The notes beneath the pieces are model-generated. The model did no database searches. It was not told where the DNA came from and saw nothing but the letters and a program-made list of their open reading frames with translations. Source: Clostridium_AT radicumherbarum (GTDB lineage Bacteria; Bacillota; Clostridia; Clostridiales; Clostridiaceae). Taken from it: a DNA stretch of 64,000 nucleotides. Below, piece after piece: positions 8,492-17,525 of the stretch; position 1 is the stretch's first letter; every line of letters begins with the position of its first letter. The position numbers and the translations under genes were made by a program. Location: contig NZ_JBJHZY010000003.1 in NCBI RefSeq assembly GCF_045310525.1, positions 351,096-415,095 on the forward strand, written 5' to 3'.

Positions 8492-8980
8492 TTATTTGTT
8501 ACCTAGGATATGGTTAATAATTCTTACTACTTCATAGGCAATTCCAGAGGCAATTAAAGGTCCTACTGGAACTCCACCTAAGAAGGACACCCCAACAATA
8601 GAACCAAGAACAACTCCTGTTAACACATCTGCATTACCTTGTGTAAAACTTACTCCTCTAAAAGCTAAAACCACTACTAAAGCACCCATAATAAATGATA
8701 CAGCTCCGTTAATAGTTAAAAGGCTTTTAAAAGTGGACAAACCTAAATAAGACTTTTTAATAAGTGGTATCAGCATCCACATCATTAAAAAAATCATTCC
8801 TAAGTCCATAAAATATTTTTCGATGAAATCAATTGCCTTTTGGCTATTTGTAAGAGATATAACAAAAATAATTAAAGATGCTGCTCCTAGGTTTTTATTT
8901 CTAGTTACAAGGGATATTATGACTAATAATAGAATTACAAATTTATATAACACTTGTGGACTCCAAAGGCTTTCTTTCAT
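8492..8980 (-). CDS. DUF441 / YtwI-family integral membrane protein
   Basis: 162 residues with four to five hydrophobic segments (about 12-28, 60-80, 88-106, 112-135, 140-155). The Gly-rich C-terminal pattern GVVLGSIVGVSFLGGVPVGPLIASG is typical of the UPF0756/DUF441 membrane family, whose function I do not know. It is convergent with the histidine phosphatase gene and the stops lie 6 nt apart. Confidence 0.78.
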   Translation of the reverse strand: MKESLWSPQVLYKFVILLLVIISLVTRNKNLGAASLIIFVISLTNSQKAIDFIEKYFMDLGMIFLMMWMLIPLIKKSYLGLSTFKSLLTINGAVSFIMGALVVVLAFRGVSFTQGNADVLTGVVLGSIVGVSFLGGVPVGPLIASGIAYEVVRIINHILGNK

Positions 8981-9071
8981 TTATTATTTTATTCCGAAAA
9001 CAAAATTTTGTTCATAAATGATTATTTTTATTAAAATTTAATAATTTAATATTAAGGGTTATTAAGAGAAA

Positions 9072-9110
9072 ATATAAAAAGATATACTTACAAAGCATAT
9101 CTTTTTATAT
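9072..9110 (-). terminator. Terminator of the NlpC/P60 hydrolase gene
   Basis: Perfect 14-bp stem (9072-9085 with 9097-9110) about 30 nt after the stop of the minus-strand gene. Confidence 0.6.
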
Positions 9111-9139
9111 TTTAGTGTAATTTTAACTTTTTTATAAAC

Positions 9140-10243
9140 TTACATTACTCTTCTTGCAGTTAAGTAATCGGATCTATTTATAGAAGCTATTTTAACAACA
9201 TCCCCAGTATGTGGTGCATTAATGTAAACACCATTTCCAACATATATACCAACATGAGTTGGATTGCCACTGCTGCCGAAGAATATTAGGTCTCCTGGTT
9301 CAAGAGCATCTCTTGATACAGCATAGCCATTGTTTATTTGATCATAGGTTGTCCTACCAATTGTTACTCCAAAATGCCTGTACACATATTGAGTAAAACC
9401 AGAACAATCAAAACCTGATGGAGTTGTTCCGCCCCACAAATAAGGTGTGCCTAAAAAATTAGAGGCATATGCAATAACAGCATTGCTTGAAATTGGAACA
9501 GCACCTCTTGAAGGAGTATATTTAGGTACCGAACTTCTTATAGCTTCAATTTGCTTCATGGTTTCATTTAATGCAGATTGAGAAGCTGATACTTTAGAAG
9601 AATACAGCTTTTCCTGAGCTTTGGCTTGTACAATTAATTTGCTTTGGTCAGCTTTATCAGAATTAAACTGAGCAAGTTTTTTTTCGTTATCTGCTTTTAA
9701 AGCCAAAAGTTTGGTGTTTTGAGCATCTAAAGCATCTTTCTTCTTATTTATTTCTTCTTGTTTTGCTTTTAAATCGGCAATTATTTTGTTATCATATTCA
9801 ACGATTTTGGTTATTGCTTCTACATTAGATAATAGGTCACTAAAGCCCTTAGAGGATAAGATAATATCAAGATATCCATCAGAACCATTAATATACATGG
9901 CTCTCATTCTTTGGCCAAATAAATCTTTTTCAGCCTTTGTATCATCTTCAGCCTTTTGAAGGTCCTTTTGTGCTAATTCAATATTTTGCTGTGTAATGGT
10001 AATCTGCTTTTTATTATCACTTATTTGTGACATAACACCTTCAATTTGATTATCTAATTTTTCAATTTTGGTTTCTAAATCCTGTGAATTAGATTGTGCA
10101 TTTTTTAGTGCTTGCTGATCTTGCTGTAGTTGACTTTTCTGATTCTGTAATTGAGTTGATAAAGGATCAGCTAGTACAGTAGTACTAATTGAGATTACAG
10201 TTACAGTCGTAAAAAGCGAAACATACTTCATAAGTTTATTCAT
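9140..10243 (-). CDS. Secreted peptidoglycan endopeptidase, coiled-coil plus NlpC/P60 (CwlO/PcsB type)
   Basis: 367 residues. A signal peptide covers residues 1-25 (hydrophobic VSLFTTVTVISIS, then VLA-DP). Residues 27-235 form long coiled coils interrupted by the PcsB/CwlO-type segment RMRAMYINGSDGYLDIILSS. The C-terminal NlpC/P60 domain (about 252-367) has catalytic Cys280 (FDCSGF), His330 (THVGIYVG) and a third polar residue at His345 (NAPHTGD). Such enzymes cut stem-peptide DL bonds in peptidoglycan during growth or division; coiled coils in this family are typically regulated by FtsEX. Two small inverted repeats (10283-10297 and 10312-10326) lie upstream of its start. Confidence 0.92.
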   Translation of the reverse strand: MNKLMKYVSLFTTVTVISISTTVLADPLSTQLQNQKSQLQQDQQALKNAQSNSQDLETKIEKLDNQIEGVMSQISDNKKQITITQQNIELAQKDLQKAEDDTKAEKDLFGQRMRAMYINGSDGYLDIILSSKGFSDLLSNVEAITKIVEYDNKIIADLKAKQEEINKKKDALDAQNTKLLALKADNEKKLAQFNSDKADQSKLIVQAKAQEKLYSSKVSASQSALNETMKQIEAIRSSVPKYTPSRGAVPISSNAVIAYASNFLGTPYLWGGTTPSGFDCSGFTQYVYRHFGVTIGRTTYDQINNGYAVSRDALEPGDLIFFGSSGNPTHVGIYVGNGVYINAPHTGDVVKIASINRSDYLTARRVM

Positions 10244-10282
10244 ACTATTCCTCCAGCTATGTATTTAAATTATGTTATAACA

Positions 10283-10326
10283 ATCCATTAGATGGATATG
10301 ATTTTGTATGATGCACATTACGTGCA
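10283..10326. promoter_or_regulatory. Two short inverted repeats upstream of the NlpC/P60 gene
   Basis: ATCCAT-tag-ATGGAT (10283-10297) and TGCAC-attac-GTGCA (10312-10326) lie 40-85 nt upstream of the minus-strand start. Neither is followed by a T run in the reading direction, so they are more likely operator-like sites than terminators. The regulator is unknown. Confidence 0.3.
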
Positions 10327-10431
10327 AAAAAACATTATTTTTTGTTTTACATCTATACTATAAAACTATAACATACTTTTGTAAAGCTTGAACATGGAAA
10401 TTTGTAGAAAATGTTATTTTATAAGGTATAA

Positions 10432-11007
10432 TTACATGAATTGCTTAGCCATATTATAAAATAATTCCGCCTCCTTAATATCCCCTTTTAATTCATAAAC
10501 TCTTGCAATGAGGCTGTATATATCACTGCATTCAATATCTATAGCTAAGGCTTTCTTTAGGAGTGTTAGTGCCTCATCTAATTGAGAATTGCTTATTGAT
10601 TTTTCAGCTAGTTTAATAAGCTGTGAAATATTATCTTGCATTGGGAATGTGGTTAATTCTATTTCATCAAGCAGAGTCTTTACTTTATCTGCTGTAAAGG
10701 GCTTTTGAAGATAGGCTACTGCACCGAGCTTTGTACATTCTACTGCATTTTTAACGGTAGCAAAAGCAGTCATGATTACTATAGGAATATTTATATTCAA
10801 TGATCTAATTTGTCTCAAGACCTCTGTACCGCTAATCTCTGGCATTTTTATATCAATAAAGGCCATGTCTATATTTTCGGTCCTAAAAATTTCAAGTGCC
10901 TCAGAGCCATTTTTGGCAACTACCGGAGCATAACCATATAACTCCAAACAGGTAGTTAGTAGTATCCGTATATTTTTTGTATCATCAACTATGAGTATTT
11001 TTTTCAT
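10432..11007 (-). CDS. Response regulator with TPR-like output domain
   Basis: 191 residues. An N-terminal receiver domain (1-120) has the acidic pair at 8-9 (VDDT), phospho-acceptor Asp52 (FIDIKMPE), the Thr of IMTAF near 80 and Lys of QKPF near 103. Instead of a DNA-binding domain, residues 127-191 form helical repeats of TPR type (AEKSISNSQLDEALTLL, ARVYELKGDIKEAELFY). It may therefore work through protein contacts. It lies directly downstream of a histidine kinase gene on the same strand, with a family B hairpin element filling the gap and providing its AAAGGAGG site, 9 nt from the ATG. Confidence 0.88.
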   Translation of the reverse strand: MKKILIVDDTKNIRILLTTCLELYGYAPVVAKNGSEALEIFRTENIDMAFIDIKMPEISGTEVLRQIRSLNINIPIVIMTAFATVKNAVECTKLGAVAYLQKPFTADKVKTLLDEIELTTFPMQDNISQLIKLAEKSISNSQLDEALTLLKKALAIDIECSDIYSLIARVYELKGDIKEAELFYNMAKQFM

Positions 11008-11016
11008 TTATTTTTT

Positions 11017-11153
11017 CCTCCTTTCAGTCGGAAACACGGGGTAATTAAACCGTGTTCGTTTCACTCATAAATTACCCGTAAAAGCCCATTTAGGGCTTTT
11101 ACCTCCTTATGGCAAACTACCCGTTAAAGACCATTTAGTACTTTAACCTTCTT
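11017..11153 (-). repeat. Family B hairpin element, tandem (one partial, one full unit)
   Basis: Read on the minus strand. The first unit starts at AAGAAGG (11147-11153), has hairpin 1 at 11123-11147 (7 outer pairs, loop TAAAT) and a truncated hairpin 2, and ends at AAGGAGG. The second, full unit has hairpin 1 pairing 11078-11087 with 11093-11102 (10 bp, loop TAAAT), a long hairpin 2 with GGGTAATT/AATTACCC, the GTGTTTCCGACTGA tail and AAAGGAGG (11017-11024), which is the ribosome-binding site of the response regulator. The first unit overlaps the 3' end of the kinase gene. Confidence 0.8.
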
Positions 11154-12995
11154 ATCATTGAAATCAGCAATTGGAATAGTAAAAGTAAAGATACTTCCAA
11201 GTCCAAGGGTGCTTTCACACCAAATTTCACCACCTAAAGACTCAACAATTTCTTTAGATATTGAAAGTCCAAGACCTGATCCCTTAGTTTCAGAATCCTG
11301 ACCCGGCACCTGTACAAATTTATCAAATATTTTTTCTTGATAATCCTTAGGAATTCCAGGTCCTGTATCTGAAACTGAAATACACATTTTATCTTGACTT
11401 ACAAAAGCATATATTTCGATTTCGTCACCTAAAGAAGTGTATCTTAATGCATTTGATATTAAATTATTCAATACCCAAGTTGCCTTTTCTAAGTCTACAT
11501 TTACTTTTGGCAGTTTAGATTCTATGTCATAGTGAAGAAAAACTTCCTGATTTTTTGCCTGATCTACAAACAACTTAACGCTATTTTCTATAACTTCTAG
11601 TACTGAATAGGACTTAATATCATAGATGGCTCTACTTGATTCTATTTTAGATAAATTTAGCAAATTGTTTACTAGAGAAAGTAATCTCTCGCTATCTTCA
11701 GTAATTGTAGATATAATTTCCTTTTGCTTTGTATTTAACTCTCCAATTAGTTCATTAGTTAATAAATTTGTACCAATGGTTATTGAAGTAAGTGGCGTTT
11801 TAAATTCATGAGAAATAGTTGCTATAAAGTCAGATTTTATTTTTTCAATTTCCTTTAGTTGGGTAACATTCTGAAGCAAAACTACTAGACCAGTAGTTTT
11901 ACCTGAGGGATCTATTAGTTTACTTACAATTATGTTATAGTAGTAATCTTTACTGTCAATATTAAAATATATTATCTTTTTTTCTATATCTTTATCCATG
12001 GAATCATGGATGCTTTTAATACATTCATATAAATCCACGTTATTTATAACTTCAAAAAAGTATTCGTTTATAACCTCTGTTTCCTTAATGTTAAAAACAC
12101 TTTCACAGGCGTTATTTAAAAGAATAATTCTATAATCCGTATCAAGAACAATTAATGGATCAGCTATACTTTTTACTATAGTTATAGACTTGTTTTTTTC
12201 AGATAAAAGCTGGCCTAAGGTACTCTGCTCAAATAAAAGAAGTCTTTTTGTCATATTGTTAAATTCTATAGTTAATTCCCCTACTTCGTCGCTAGAAATA
12301 ATAGGAGCCTGTTTGTATAAATCTCCAGCTCTAACTGCTTTCATAGTATCCCTTAAGGAATATAGAGGTTTCAAAATTTTTTTTATTGATATCATTGAAA
12401 GTAAAAAACCAATAATTACAGAAATAGTTGATATTATTAGGAATATATACATGGACTTTATAGAATAGCTTGTAACTTTATCTTTGCTGCTAAACATATC
12501 TTCTTCATTAAGCATTGAAATCTTAGATAGTATCTCTTTTATTGTCTCAAAGGTTGGATTAATGTTTAATTTGTTGTAAATAACTGCTGAATTTAAGCCC
12601 TTTTGAGTATCAATTTCCTGCAGCTTTGAAAAATATGTTAAGTACTTTTCATAGTTAAGAGAAAGCTCATTAACCAGTTCTTTTTCACCCGGTTCAGTTA
12701 TATTATTAGCTTCAACATTGTAATATTCATAAAATTTTATTTCATTTAAATGAAAAGCTTTAATACCTTCCTCATGATTACCATCCATATAAGTAAGAAC
12801 AGCATTATTTTGTTCTTCAAGAGTTTGATACATATTATTAATGGCTTTTATGCTTTTATAATTTCTAACCATTAGACCATTTATTTGTTTGCCTAAAATA
12901 TAGTTGTTAAACGTAGAAAAACAACCAATTGCACCAATAATTATTACTAAAATTATATAGATTATTGTAAATTTAGATTTTAATGTCTTAATCAT
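11124..12995 (-). CDS. Membrane sensor histidine kinase (4-helix sensor, HAMP, PAS, HisKA, HATPase)
   Basis: 623 residues. TM1 is about 9-29, the extracellular helical sensor region 30-178, TM2 182-202, HAMP 203-255 and a PAS domain about 268-378. HisKA contains ISHEFKTPLTS with phospho-acceptor His396. The C-terminal ATPase domain has the N box (NNLISNALRYT), G1 (DTGPGIP), F box and G2 (GSGLGLSI). It autophosphorylates and should pass phosphate to the response regulator just downstream. The last eight codons (KVKVLNGL) and the stop lie inside a family B hairpin element, suggesting the original C-terminus was replaced by insertion. Signal unknown. Confidence 0.93.
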   Translation of the reverse strand: MIKTLKSKFTIIYIILVIIIGAIGCFSTFNNYILGKQINGLMVRNYKSIKAINNMYQTLEEQNNAVLTYMDGNHEEGIKAFHLNEIKFYEYYNVEANNITEPGEKELVNELSLNYEKYLTYFSKLQEIDTQKGLNSAVIYNKLNINPTFETIKEILSKISMLNEEDMFSSKDKVTSYSIKSMYIFLIISTISVIIGFLLSMISIKKILKPLYSLRDTMKAVRAGDLYKQAPIISSDEVGELTIEFNNMTKRLLLFEQSTLGQLLSEKNKSITIVKSIADPLIVLDTDYRIILLNNACESVFNIKETEVINEYFFEVINNVDLYECIKSIHDSMDKDIEKKIIYFNIDSKDYYYNIIVSKLIDPSGKTTGLVVLLQNVTQLKEIEKIKSDFIATISHEFKTPLTSITIGTNLLTNELIGELNTKQKEIISTITEDSERLLSLVNNLLNLSKIESSRAIYDIKSYSVLEVIENSVKLFVDQAKNQEVFLHYDIESKLPKVNVDLEKATWVLNNLISNALRYTSLGDEIEIYAFVSQDKMCISVSDTGPGIPKDYQEKIFDKFVQVPGQDSETKGSGLGLSISKEIVESLGGEIWCESTLGLGSIFTFTIPIADFNDKKVKVLNGL

Positions 12996-13278
12996 AATAT
13001 TCCTCTTTAATAAAATGGTTTTATTAATTTAATTCTTATAGTAAAACCTTAAAATAATAAATGTGGATAAGCTATTTAAAGATAGTTTCTTATAATTGCC
13101 TATAGTAAATAGGATAAATTTTATTACTGAATTTTGGAAGACTTAGCTTTAATTATAAATCATAGTATAATTGCTTAGTGGTTAAAATAATATTACATTT
13201 TAAACATTTAAAACACAAGATAATTTATGATTTAAATATTTTTAAAGAAGATTACGCAGTTTCAAGGGGGTAAATATT

Positions 13279-15123
13279 TTGTTTGGAAAGTTAAAAAAAC
13301 TTTTAATAGGAAAGCCGCTTAAGAATGAGGAGCTTACTGGTGAAAAGTTCAATGTACTTTGGGGACTTCCCATATTATCAAGTGACGCAATTTCATCAGT
13401 TGCTTATGCAGGAGAAGAAATACTTTGGGTTTTAGTTCCAGCAATTGGTTTATTAGCTTTTAAGCAAATGTTCTATATAGCATTATGTATAGTTGGATTA
13501 CTGGTTATTTTAGTTTTTTCCTATAGGCAAACTATTGATTCCTACCCAAATGGTGGGGGTTCATATATAGTTGCCAAGGATAATTTAGGAGATAATTTCG
13601 GATTAACAGCAGGAGCCTCACTATTAATTGACTATATACTAACTGTTGCTGTTAGTATTACAGCAGGAACTGCTGCAATAACCTCAGCAATTCCTAGCTT
13701 AATTCCTTATAGTGTATTAATAAGTGTAGCAATTGTTATTTTTATGACCATAGGAAACTTAAGAGGACTGAAAGAGTCTTCAAGAATATTTGGATTTCCA
13801 ACCTATTTATTTATTATTTCAATGATAAGTATGATTATATATGGCTTTTTTAAGGTTTATATTCTAAAAATAACGCCCACTACATCTGTTCAAATACCTG
13901 CGGGTACTGAAAGTATAACCTTACTCTTATTATTAAGAGCATTTTCCAGTGGTTGTACTGCACTAACTGGTGTTGAAGCAGTAAGCAATGGTATTCCAAA
14001 TTTTAGAGAGCCTGCTCAGAAAAATGCAAAGATGACATTAATTTTACTTGCAACAATAGTATTATTTATATTTGGAGGTACGTCTTTACTTGCTACAGCT
14101 TATCATGCAGTGCCAACCAAAGATGTTACTGTTATAGCACAAATAGCAGAGCAGGTTTTTGGAAAGACCTTTATGTATTATGCGGTTCAAGTAACTACAA
14201 TGTTAATATTGGTAATGGCTGCCAATACAGCTTTTAGTGATTTACCGCTGTTATTATCCATAATATCAAGGGATAAATATCTTCCAAGGCAATTTACTAA
14301 GAGAGGTTCAAGACTATCCTTTACAAATGGTATAGTGCTGCTTGGGACATTAGCAATATTATTAATAATAATCTTTAAGGGTGACACTCATTCATTATTG
14401 CCACTTTATGCAGTTGGAGTTTTTATTTCCTTCACATTATCTCAGACTGGTATGTTTGTAAGATGGATAAGACTAAAACACAGCGGCTGGAAACATAAGG
14501 CTGCTATAAATGGAATAGGTGCCATAGTTACATTCGTTACTGTTATTAGCATAGGCGCAACGAAATTCATACACGGAGCTTGGATTATCATAATTTTAAT
14601 ACCTTCCTTCGTAATACTTATGAAATTAGTAAGGAAGCATTACAAAAACATAGCCCACGAGCTTACATTAAACAAAGAACGAATTGAAATTGAGAATAAA
14701 GTCTTTGAGGTTAAAGATTTTGTAATAGTTCCAATAGAATCCTTAAATAGAGCCTCTTTGAAATCTTTAAATTATGCAAAGCATTTATGTGACGAAAAAA
14801 GAATTGTTGCACTTCATGTTACTACTGATATGGAAGAAGCAAGAAAATTACAGGAGAAATGGAAAGCCTGTGGAATTTCAATAAAATTAGTTATAAAATA
14901 TTCACCCTATCGTGACATAGTAAACACTCTTATTAAATATGTGGAATCACAAGAGCATGAAAGTAAACCTGGAGATATAATAACCATTGTAATATCAAAA
15001 TTCATAGTGAGACATTGGTGGGAAAATATTTTTCATAATCAGACTGGTACAATTTTAAGGCATCAGTTATTAAAGGACAGACATATAGCTGTTGTTACAG
15101 TGCCTTTCGTACTTGATAAATAA
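13279..15123 (+). CDS. KimA-like potassium/amino acid transporter (APC superfamily)
   Basis: 614 residues with about 12 transmembrane segments in 30-460 and a cytosolic C-terminal domain (about 465-614). Features: LPILSSDAISSVAYAGEEIL near 33-52, SYPNGGGSYIVAKDNLG near 92 and TGVEAVSNGIPNFREPAQKNA near 228-248. These fit the YdaO/KimA group; KimA of B. subtilis is a high-affinity K+ importer inhibited by c-di-AMP. Orthology is inferred. The start is TTG at 13279, about 9 nt after AAGGGGG. No ydaO (c-di-AMP) riboswitch signature is visible in the 283-nt gap upstream, which is AT-rich and shared with the divergent kinase gene. Confidence 0.85.
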   Translation: MFGKLKKLLIGKPLKNEELTGEKFNVLWGLPILSSDAISSVAYAGEEILWVLVPAIGLLAFKQMFYIALCIVGLLVILVFSYRQTIDSYPNGGGSYIVAKDNLGDNFGLTAGASLLIDYILTVAVSITAGTAAITSAIPSLIPYSVLISVAIVIFMTIGNLRGLKESSRIFGFPTYLFIISMISMIIYGFFKVYILKITPTTSVQIPAGTESITLLLLLRAFSSGCTALTGVEAVSNGIPNFREPAQKNAKMTLILLATIVLFIFGGTSLLATAYHAVPTKDVTVIAQIAEQVFGKTFMYYAVQVTTMLILVMAANTAFSDLPLLLSIISRDKYLPRQFTKRGSRLSFTNGIVLLGTLAILLIIIFKGDTHSLLPLYAVGVFISFTLSQTGMFVRWIRLKHSGWKHKAAINGIGAIVTFVTVISIGATKFIHGAWIIIILIPSFVILMKLVRKHYKNIAHELTLNKERIEIENKVFEVKDFVIVPIESLNRASLKSLNYAKHLCDEKRIVALHVTTDMEEARKLQEKWKACGISIKLVIKYSPYRDIVNTLIKYVESQEHESKPGDIITIVISKFIVRHWWENIFHNQTGTILRHQLLKDRHIAVVTVPFVLDK

Positions 15124-15127
15124 TTAT

Positions 15128-15184
15128 AAAGAAGGGGCTATCTCAAAGTAAATTTTAATTTACACTTTGAGATAGCCCCTTCTT
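15128..15184. terminator. Bidirectional terminator after the KimA-like gene
   Basis: AAGAAGGGGCTATCTCAAAGT pairs with its complement around an AT loop. It lies between convergent genes. Confidence 0.85.
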
Positions 15185-15196
15185 ACTGATTTTCAA

Positions 15197-15910
15197 TTAA
15201 ATAACCCTAGGAAGGTCTTTAACAAAGGCATAAAAGTCCTCGTAATAGCCTTCATAATCAGTTATAATTTCTTCCTCGCTTCTATGAAGGATATGATCCT
15301 TTATTAAATAGGTCTTTAATCCAAGTTTTCCGGAAATCAAATCCTCCTCTACGTCATTACCAACCATCATGCACTCCTCGGGCTCTTTATCTAAATCCTT
15401 AAGGATTTCTTCATAATACTTGGTTTGAGGCTTGCAATAATGATTTTTTTCATAATGAGATATATACTCAAAGTCGGAAGGCTCGAAGCCAGCCCAACGA
15501 ATCCTGTGATGTATAGCCTTTAGTGGGAAAAGAGGGTTAGTAGCAATAACGGTTTTATAACCCTTTTCCTTTAATAATTTAACACTTTTCTTAATAAACT
15601 CATTTTCATGTACTGCGGTTTTTGCTTTTAAAAATTCAGAATCATAAAATTTATCAAAACGATCTTTATATACATCTAGGTCCCCATTAATTCTATTTTT
15701 AAAGTCCTCCATAAAAACTGTTTCATTAGTTTTATAATCAAGATTATTTATCATCTCATTTGTTGATGCCCAGACATTGGTGATTAGTTCTTTAGGACTT
15801 ATTAATTCTCCTAAATAGCCTGCCATTGATTCGAAATATATTTTTTCAAAGCTTTTTACATCCATTGGCAGCAGTGTGCCGTCTAAGTCAAATAGTATAG
15901 TATTAATCAT
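15197..15910 (-). CDS. HAD-superfamily hydrolase
   Basis: About 237 residues. HAD motif I FDLDGTLLP is near residues 6-14, motif II Thr in VIATNPLF near 122, motif III Lys in CKPQTKYY near 160 and motif IV MVGNDVEEDL near 181. The all-alpha cap between motifs I and II suggests subfamily I, a small-molecule phosphatase. The substrate is unknown. I chose ATG 15910, which gives the usual MINTILFDLDG start and sits 9 nt after AAAGGCG; the in-frame ATG at 15919 overlaps that site. It is 50 nt downstream of murC on the same strand. Confidence 0.85.
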   Translation of the reverse strand: MINTILFDLDGTLLPMDVKSFEKIYFESMAGYLGELISPKELITNVWASTNEMINNLDYKTNETVFMEDFKNRINGDLDVYKDRFDKFYDSEFLKAKTAVHENEFIKKSVKLLKEKGYKTVIATNPLFPLKAIHHRIRWAGFEPSDFEYISHYEKNHYCKPQTKYYEEILKDLDKEPEECMMVGNDVEEDLISGKLGLKTYLIKDHILHRSEEEIITDYEGYYEDFYAFVKDLPRVI

Positions 15911-15961
15911 AGAGTTCATCGCCTTTCAATGTAAGGTATATTCTATTTATTCATAGAAAAG

Positions 15962-17344
15962 TTATGGAAGATAATTTAAGTACATTTCTCCGATTCTATA
16001 AACATCTCCAGCTCCTACAGTAAGGATTAAATCTCCTTCTTTGGCTGCGGAGAATAGATAGCTAACTATTTCTTCAAAGCTGTGTAAATTCCTACAGCTT
16101 TGTCCGAGTTCACGAATTTTGTCTCCAAGCATATCGGAACTTACTGTATTTGTAAACTGTTCCCTTGCTGCATAAATATCCGCCAAAATAACTTCATCAG
16201 CATTAGAAAAACAGTTTACAAAGTCGTCAAATAGTGTAAGTGTCCTTGAATAGGTATGGGGCTGAAAAACACATAGTATCCTTTTATGGGGATAGTTTTT
16301 TGAGGCTTCTAAAACTGCTTTTATTTCCGTAGGGTGATGTGCATAATCATCTATTACAGTAACCCCATCTCTAATTCCCTTTAGCTCAAATCGTCTATGA
16401 GTTCCAAAATAACCTGCTAGGCCTTCTATTATATGTTCATAAGGTACATTAAGACTTAGTGCTGTACATATACTAGCCAAGCTGTTTAAAACATTGTGTT
16501 TTCCCGGAACATTTAAACATGCAGAAAATAGTTTTTCGCCATCTTTAAAAACATCAAAGGAGGCACAGCCTCTATCATTATAGATAATATTTTTTGCAGT
16601 AATGTCGCCTGAGTTTATTCCATAAGTAAGAACGTTACTTGTAGAGGCTTCAATAATTGGTTTCAGTTTTTCATCTTCTGCATATGCTACTAAATAGCCA
16701 TTCTTAGGAATAAGTTTAGAAAATTCCATAAAAGTTTCTTGTATATGATTTATATCTCTGTAAAAATCCAAATGATCCGCATCAACATTTAATATAACTC
16801 CAACATAGGGGAAGAATTTTAAAAAGGAGGCTTTATATTCACAGGCTTCAGTTATAAAATACTCACTTTTTCCTGCCTTAACATTCCCATCAATAATATC
16901 TAATTCCCCGCCAACTAAAATTGTTGGATCTAAATTTGCATGCAAAAATATATGTGAAACCATGGAGGTAGTTGTAGTTTTACCATGAGTACCTGATATT
17001 GCTATATTATACCTATGACCTTTCATAATTTCCCCTAGAAATTCTGCTCTATCCATTACAGGCAGCTTTAAAGCCCTTGCCTTTTGAAGCTCTGGATTAC
17101 TTTCTGAAACTGCAGCAGTGTAAACTACTAAATCAGCATCATTAATATTTTTGCCATTATGACCAAGGTAAAATTCTGCACCTTGTTTTACAAGCTTATC
17201 TGTAATAGAAGAAGCTTTCATATCTGAGCCGGATACCTTATAATTATTTTCTAGTAAAATTTCTGCTAGACCGCTCATACTAATTCCGCCAATACCTATA
17301 AAATGTATTTTTTTATGTTTATCTCTTAAAAAATCGAAAGACAA
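15962..17344 (-). CDS. murC: UDP-N-acetylmuramate--L-alanine ligase
   Basis: MurC adds L-alanine to UDP-MurNAc in cytosolic peptidoglycan synthesis. Visible: N-terminal FIGIGGISMSGLA, ATP-binding GTHGKTTTT (about 118-126), central VDADHLDFY, and C-terminal DDYAHHPTEI and QPHTYSRT. I start it at TTG 17344, which has GAGGAG 8 nt upstream and gives the MSFDFLRDKHKK start usual in clostridia. The frame extends to another TTG at 17371 with no ribosome-binding site. Length about 460 aa. It stands apart from murD at the other end of the window. Confidence 0.94.
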   Translation of the reverse strand: MSFDFLRDKHKKIHFIGIGGISMSGLAEILLENNYKVSGSDMKASSITDKLVKQGAEFYLGHNGKNINDADLVVYTAAVSESNPELQKARALKLPVMDRAEFLGEIMKGHRYNIAISGTHGKTTTTSMVSHIFLHANLDPTILVGGELDIIDGNVKAGKSEYFITEACEYKASFLKFFPYVGVILNVDADHLDFYRDINHIQETFMEFSKLIPKNGYLVAYAEDEKLKPIIEASTSNVLTYGINSGDITAKNIIYNDRGCASFDVFKDGEKLFSACLNVPGKHNVLNSLASICTALSLNVPYEHIIEGLAGYFGTHRRFELKGIRDGVTVIDDYAHHPTEIKAVLEASKNYPHKRILCVFQPHTYSRTLTLFDDFVNCFSNADEVILADIYAAREQFTNTVSSDMLGDKIRELGQSCRNLHSFEEIVSYLFSAAKEGDLILTVGAGDVYRIGEMYLNYLP

Positions 17345-17493
17345 AGTACCATCTCCTCGTTTTAATAACAATCATATATAATTATATACAAAAAAATTAA
17401 AAAGAAACACCCTTCTATCATTAAGATTTGATTCTTCTTGATATTAATTAATAAAAAGAATAAAATATGAATAAAAAGAAAATTTTTAAAAGA

Positions 17494-17506
17494 ATAGTTC
17501 GGAAAT
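17494..17506 (-). promoter_or_regulatory. PurBox-like operator directly upstream of purR
   Basis: On the minus strand the 13-mer ATTTCCGAACTAT fits the B. subtilis PurBox consensus AWWWCCGAACWWT at every position. It lies 20 nt before the purR start codon, suggesting autoregulation. Only one box is seen; PurR sites in B. subtilis are usually paired. Confidence 0.5.
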
Positions 17507-17525
17507 CTAATTAATGGGTGATGAT

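Noticed and set aside
12996..13278. ydaO (c-di-AMP) riboswitch before the KimA-like gene
   Set aside because: None of the GC-rich conserved blocks of that riboswitch is present; the gap is plainly AT-rich.
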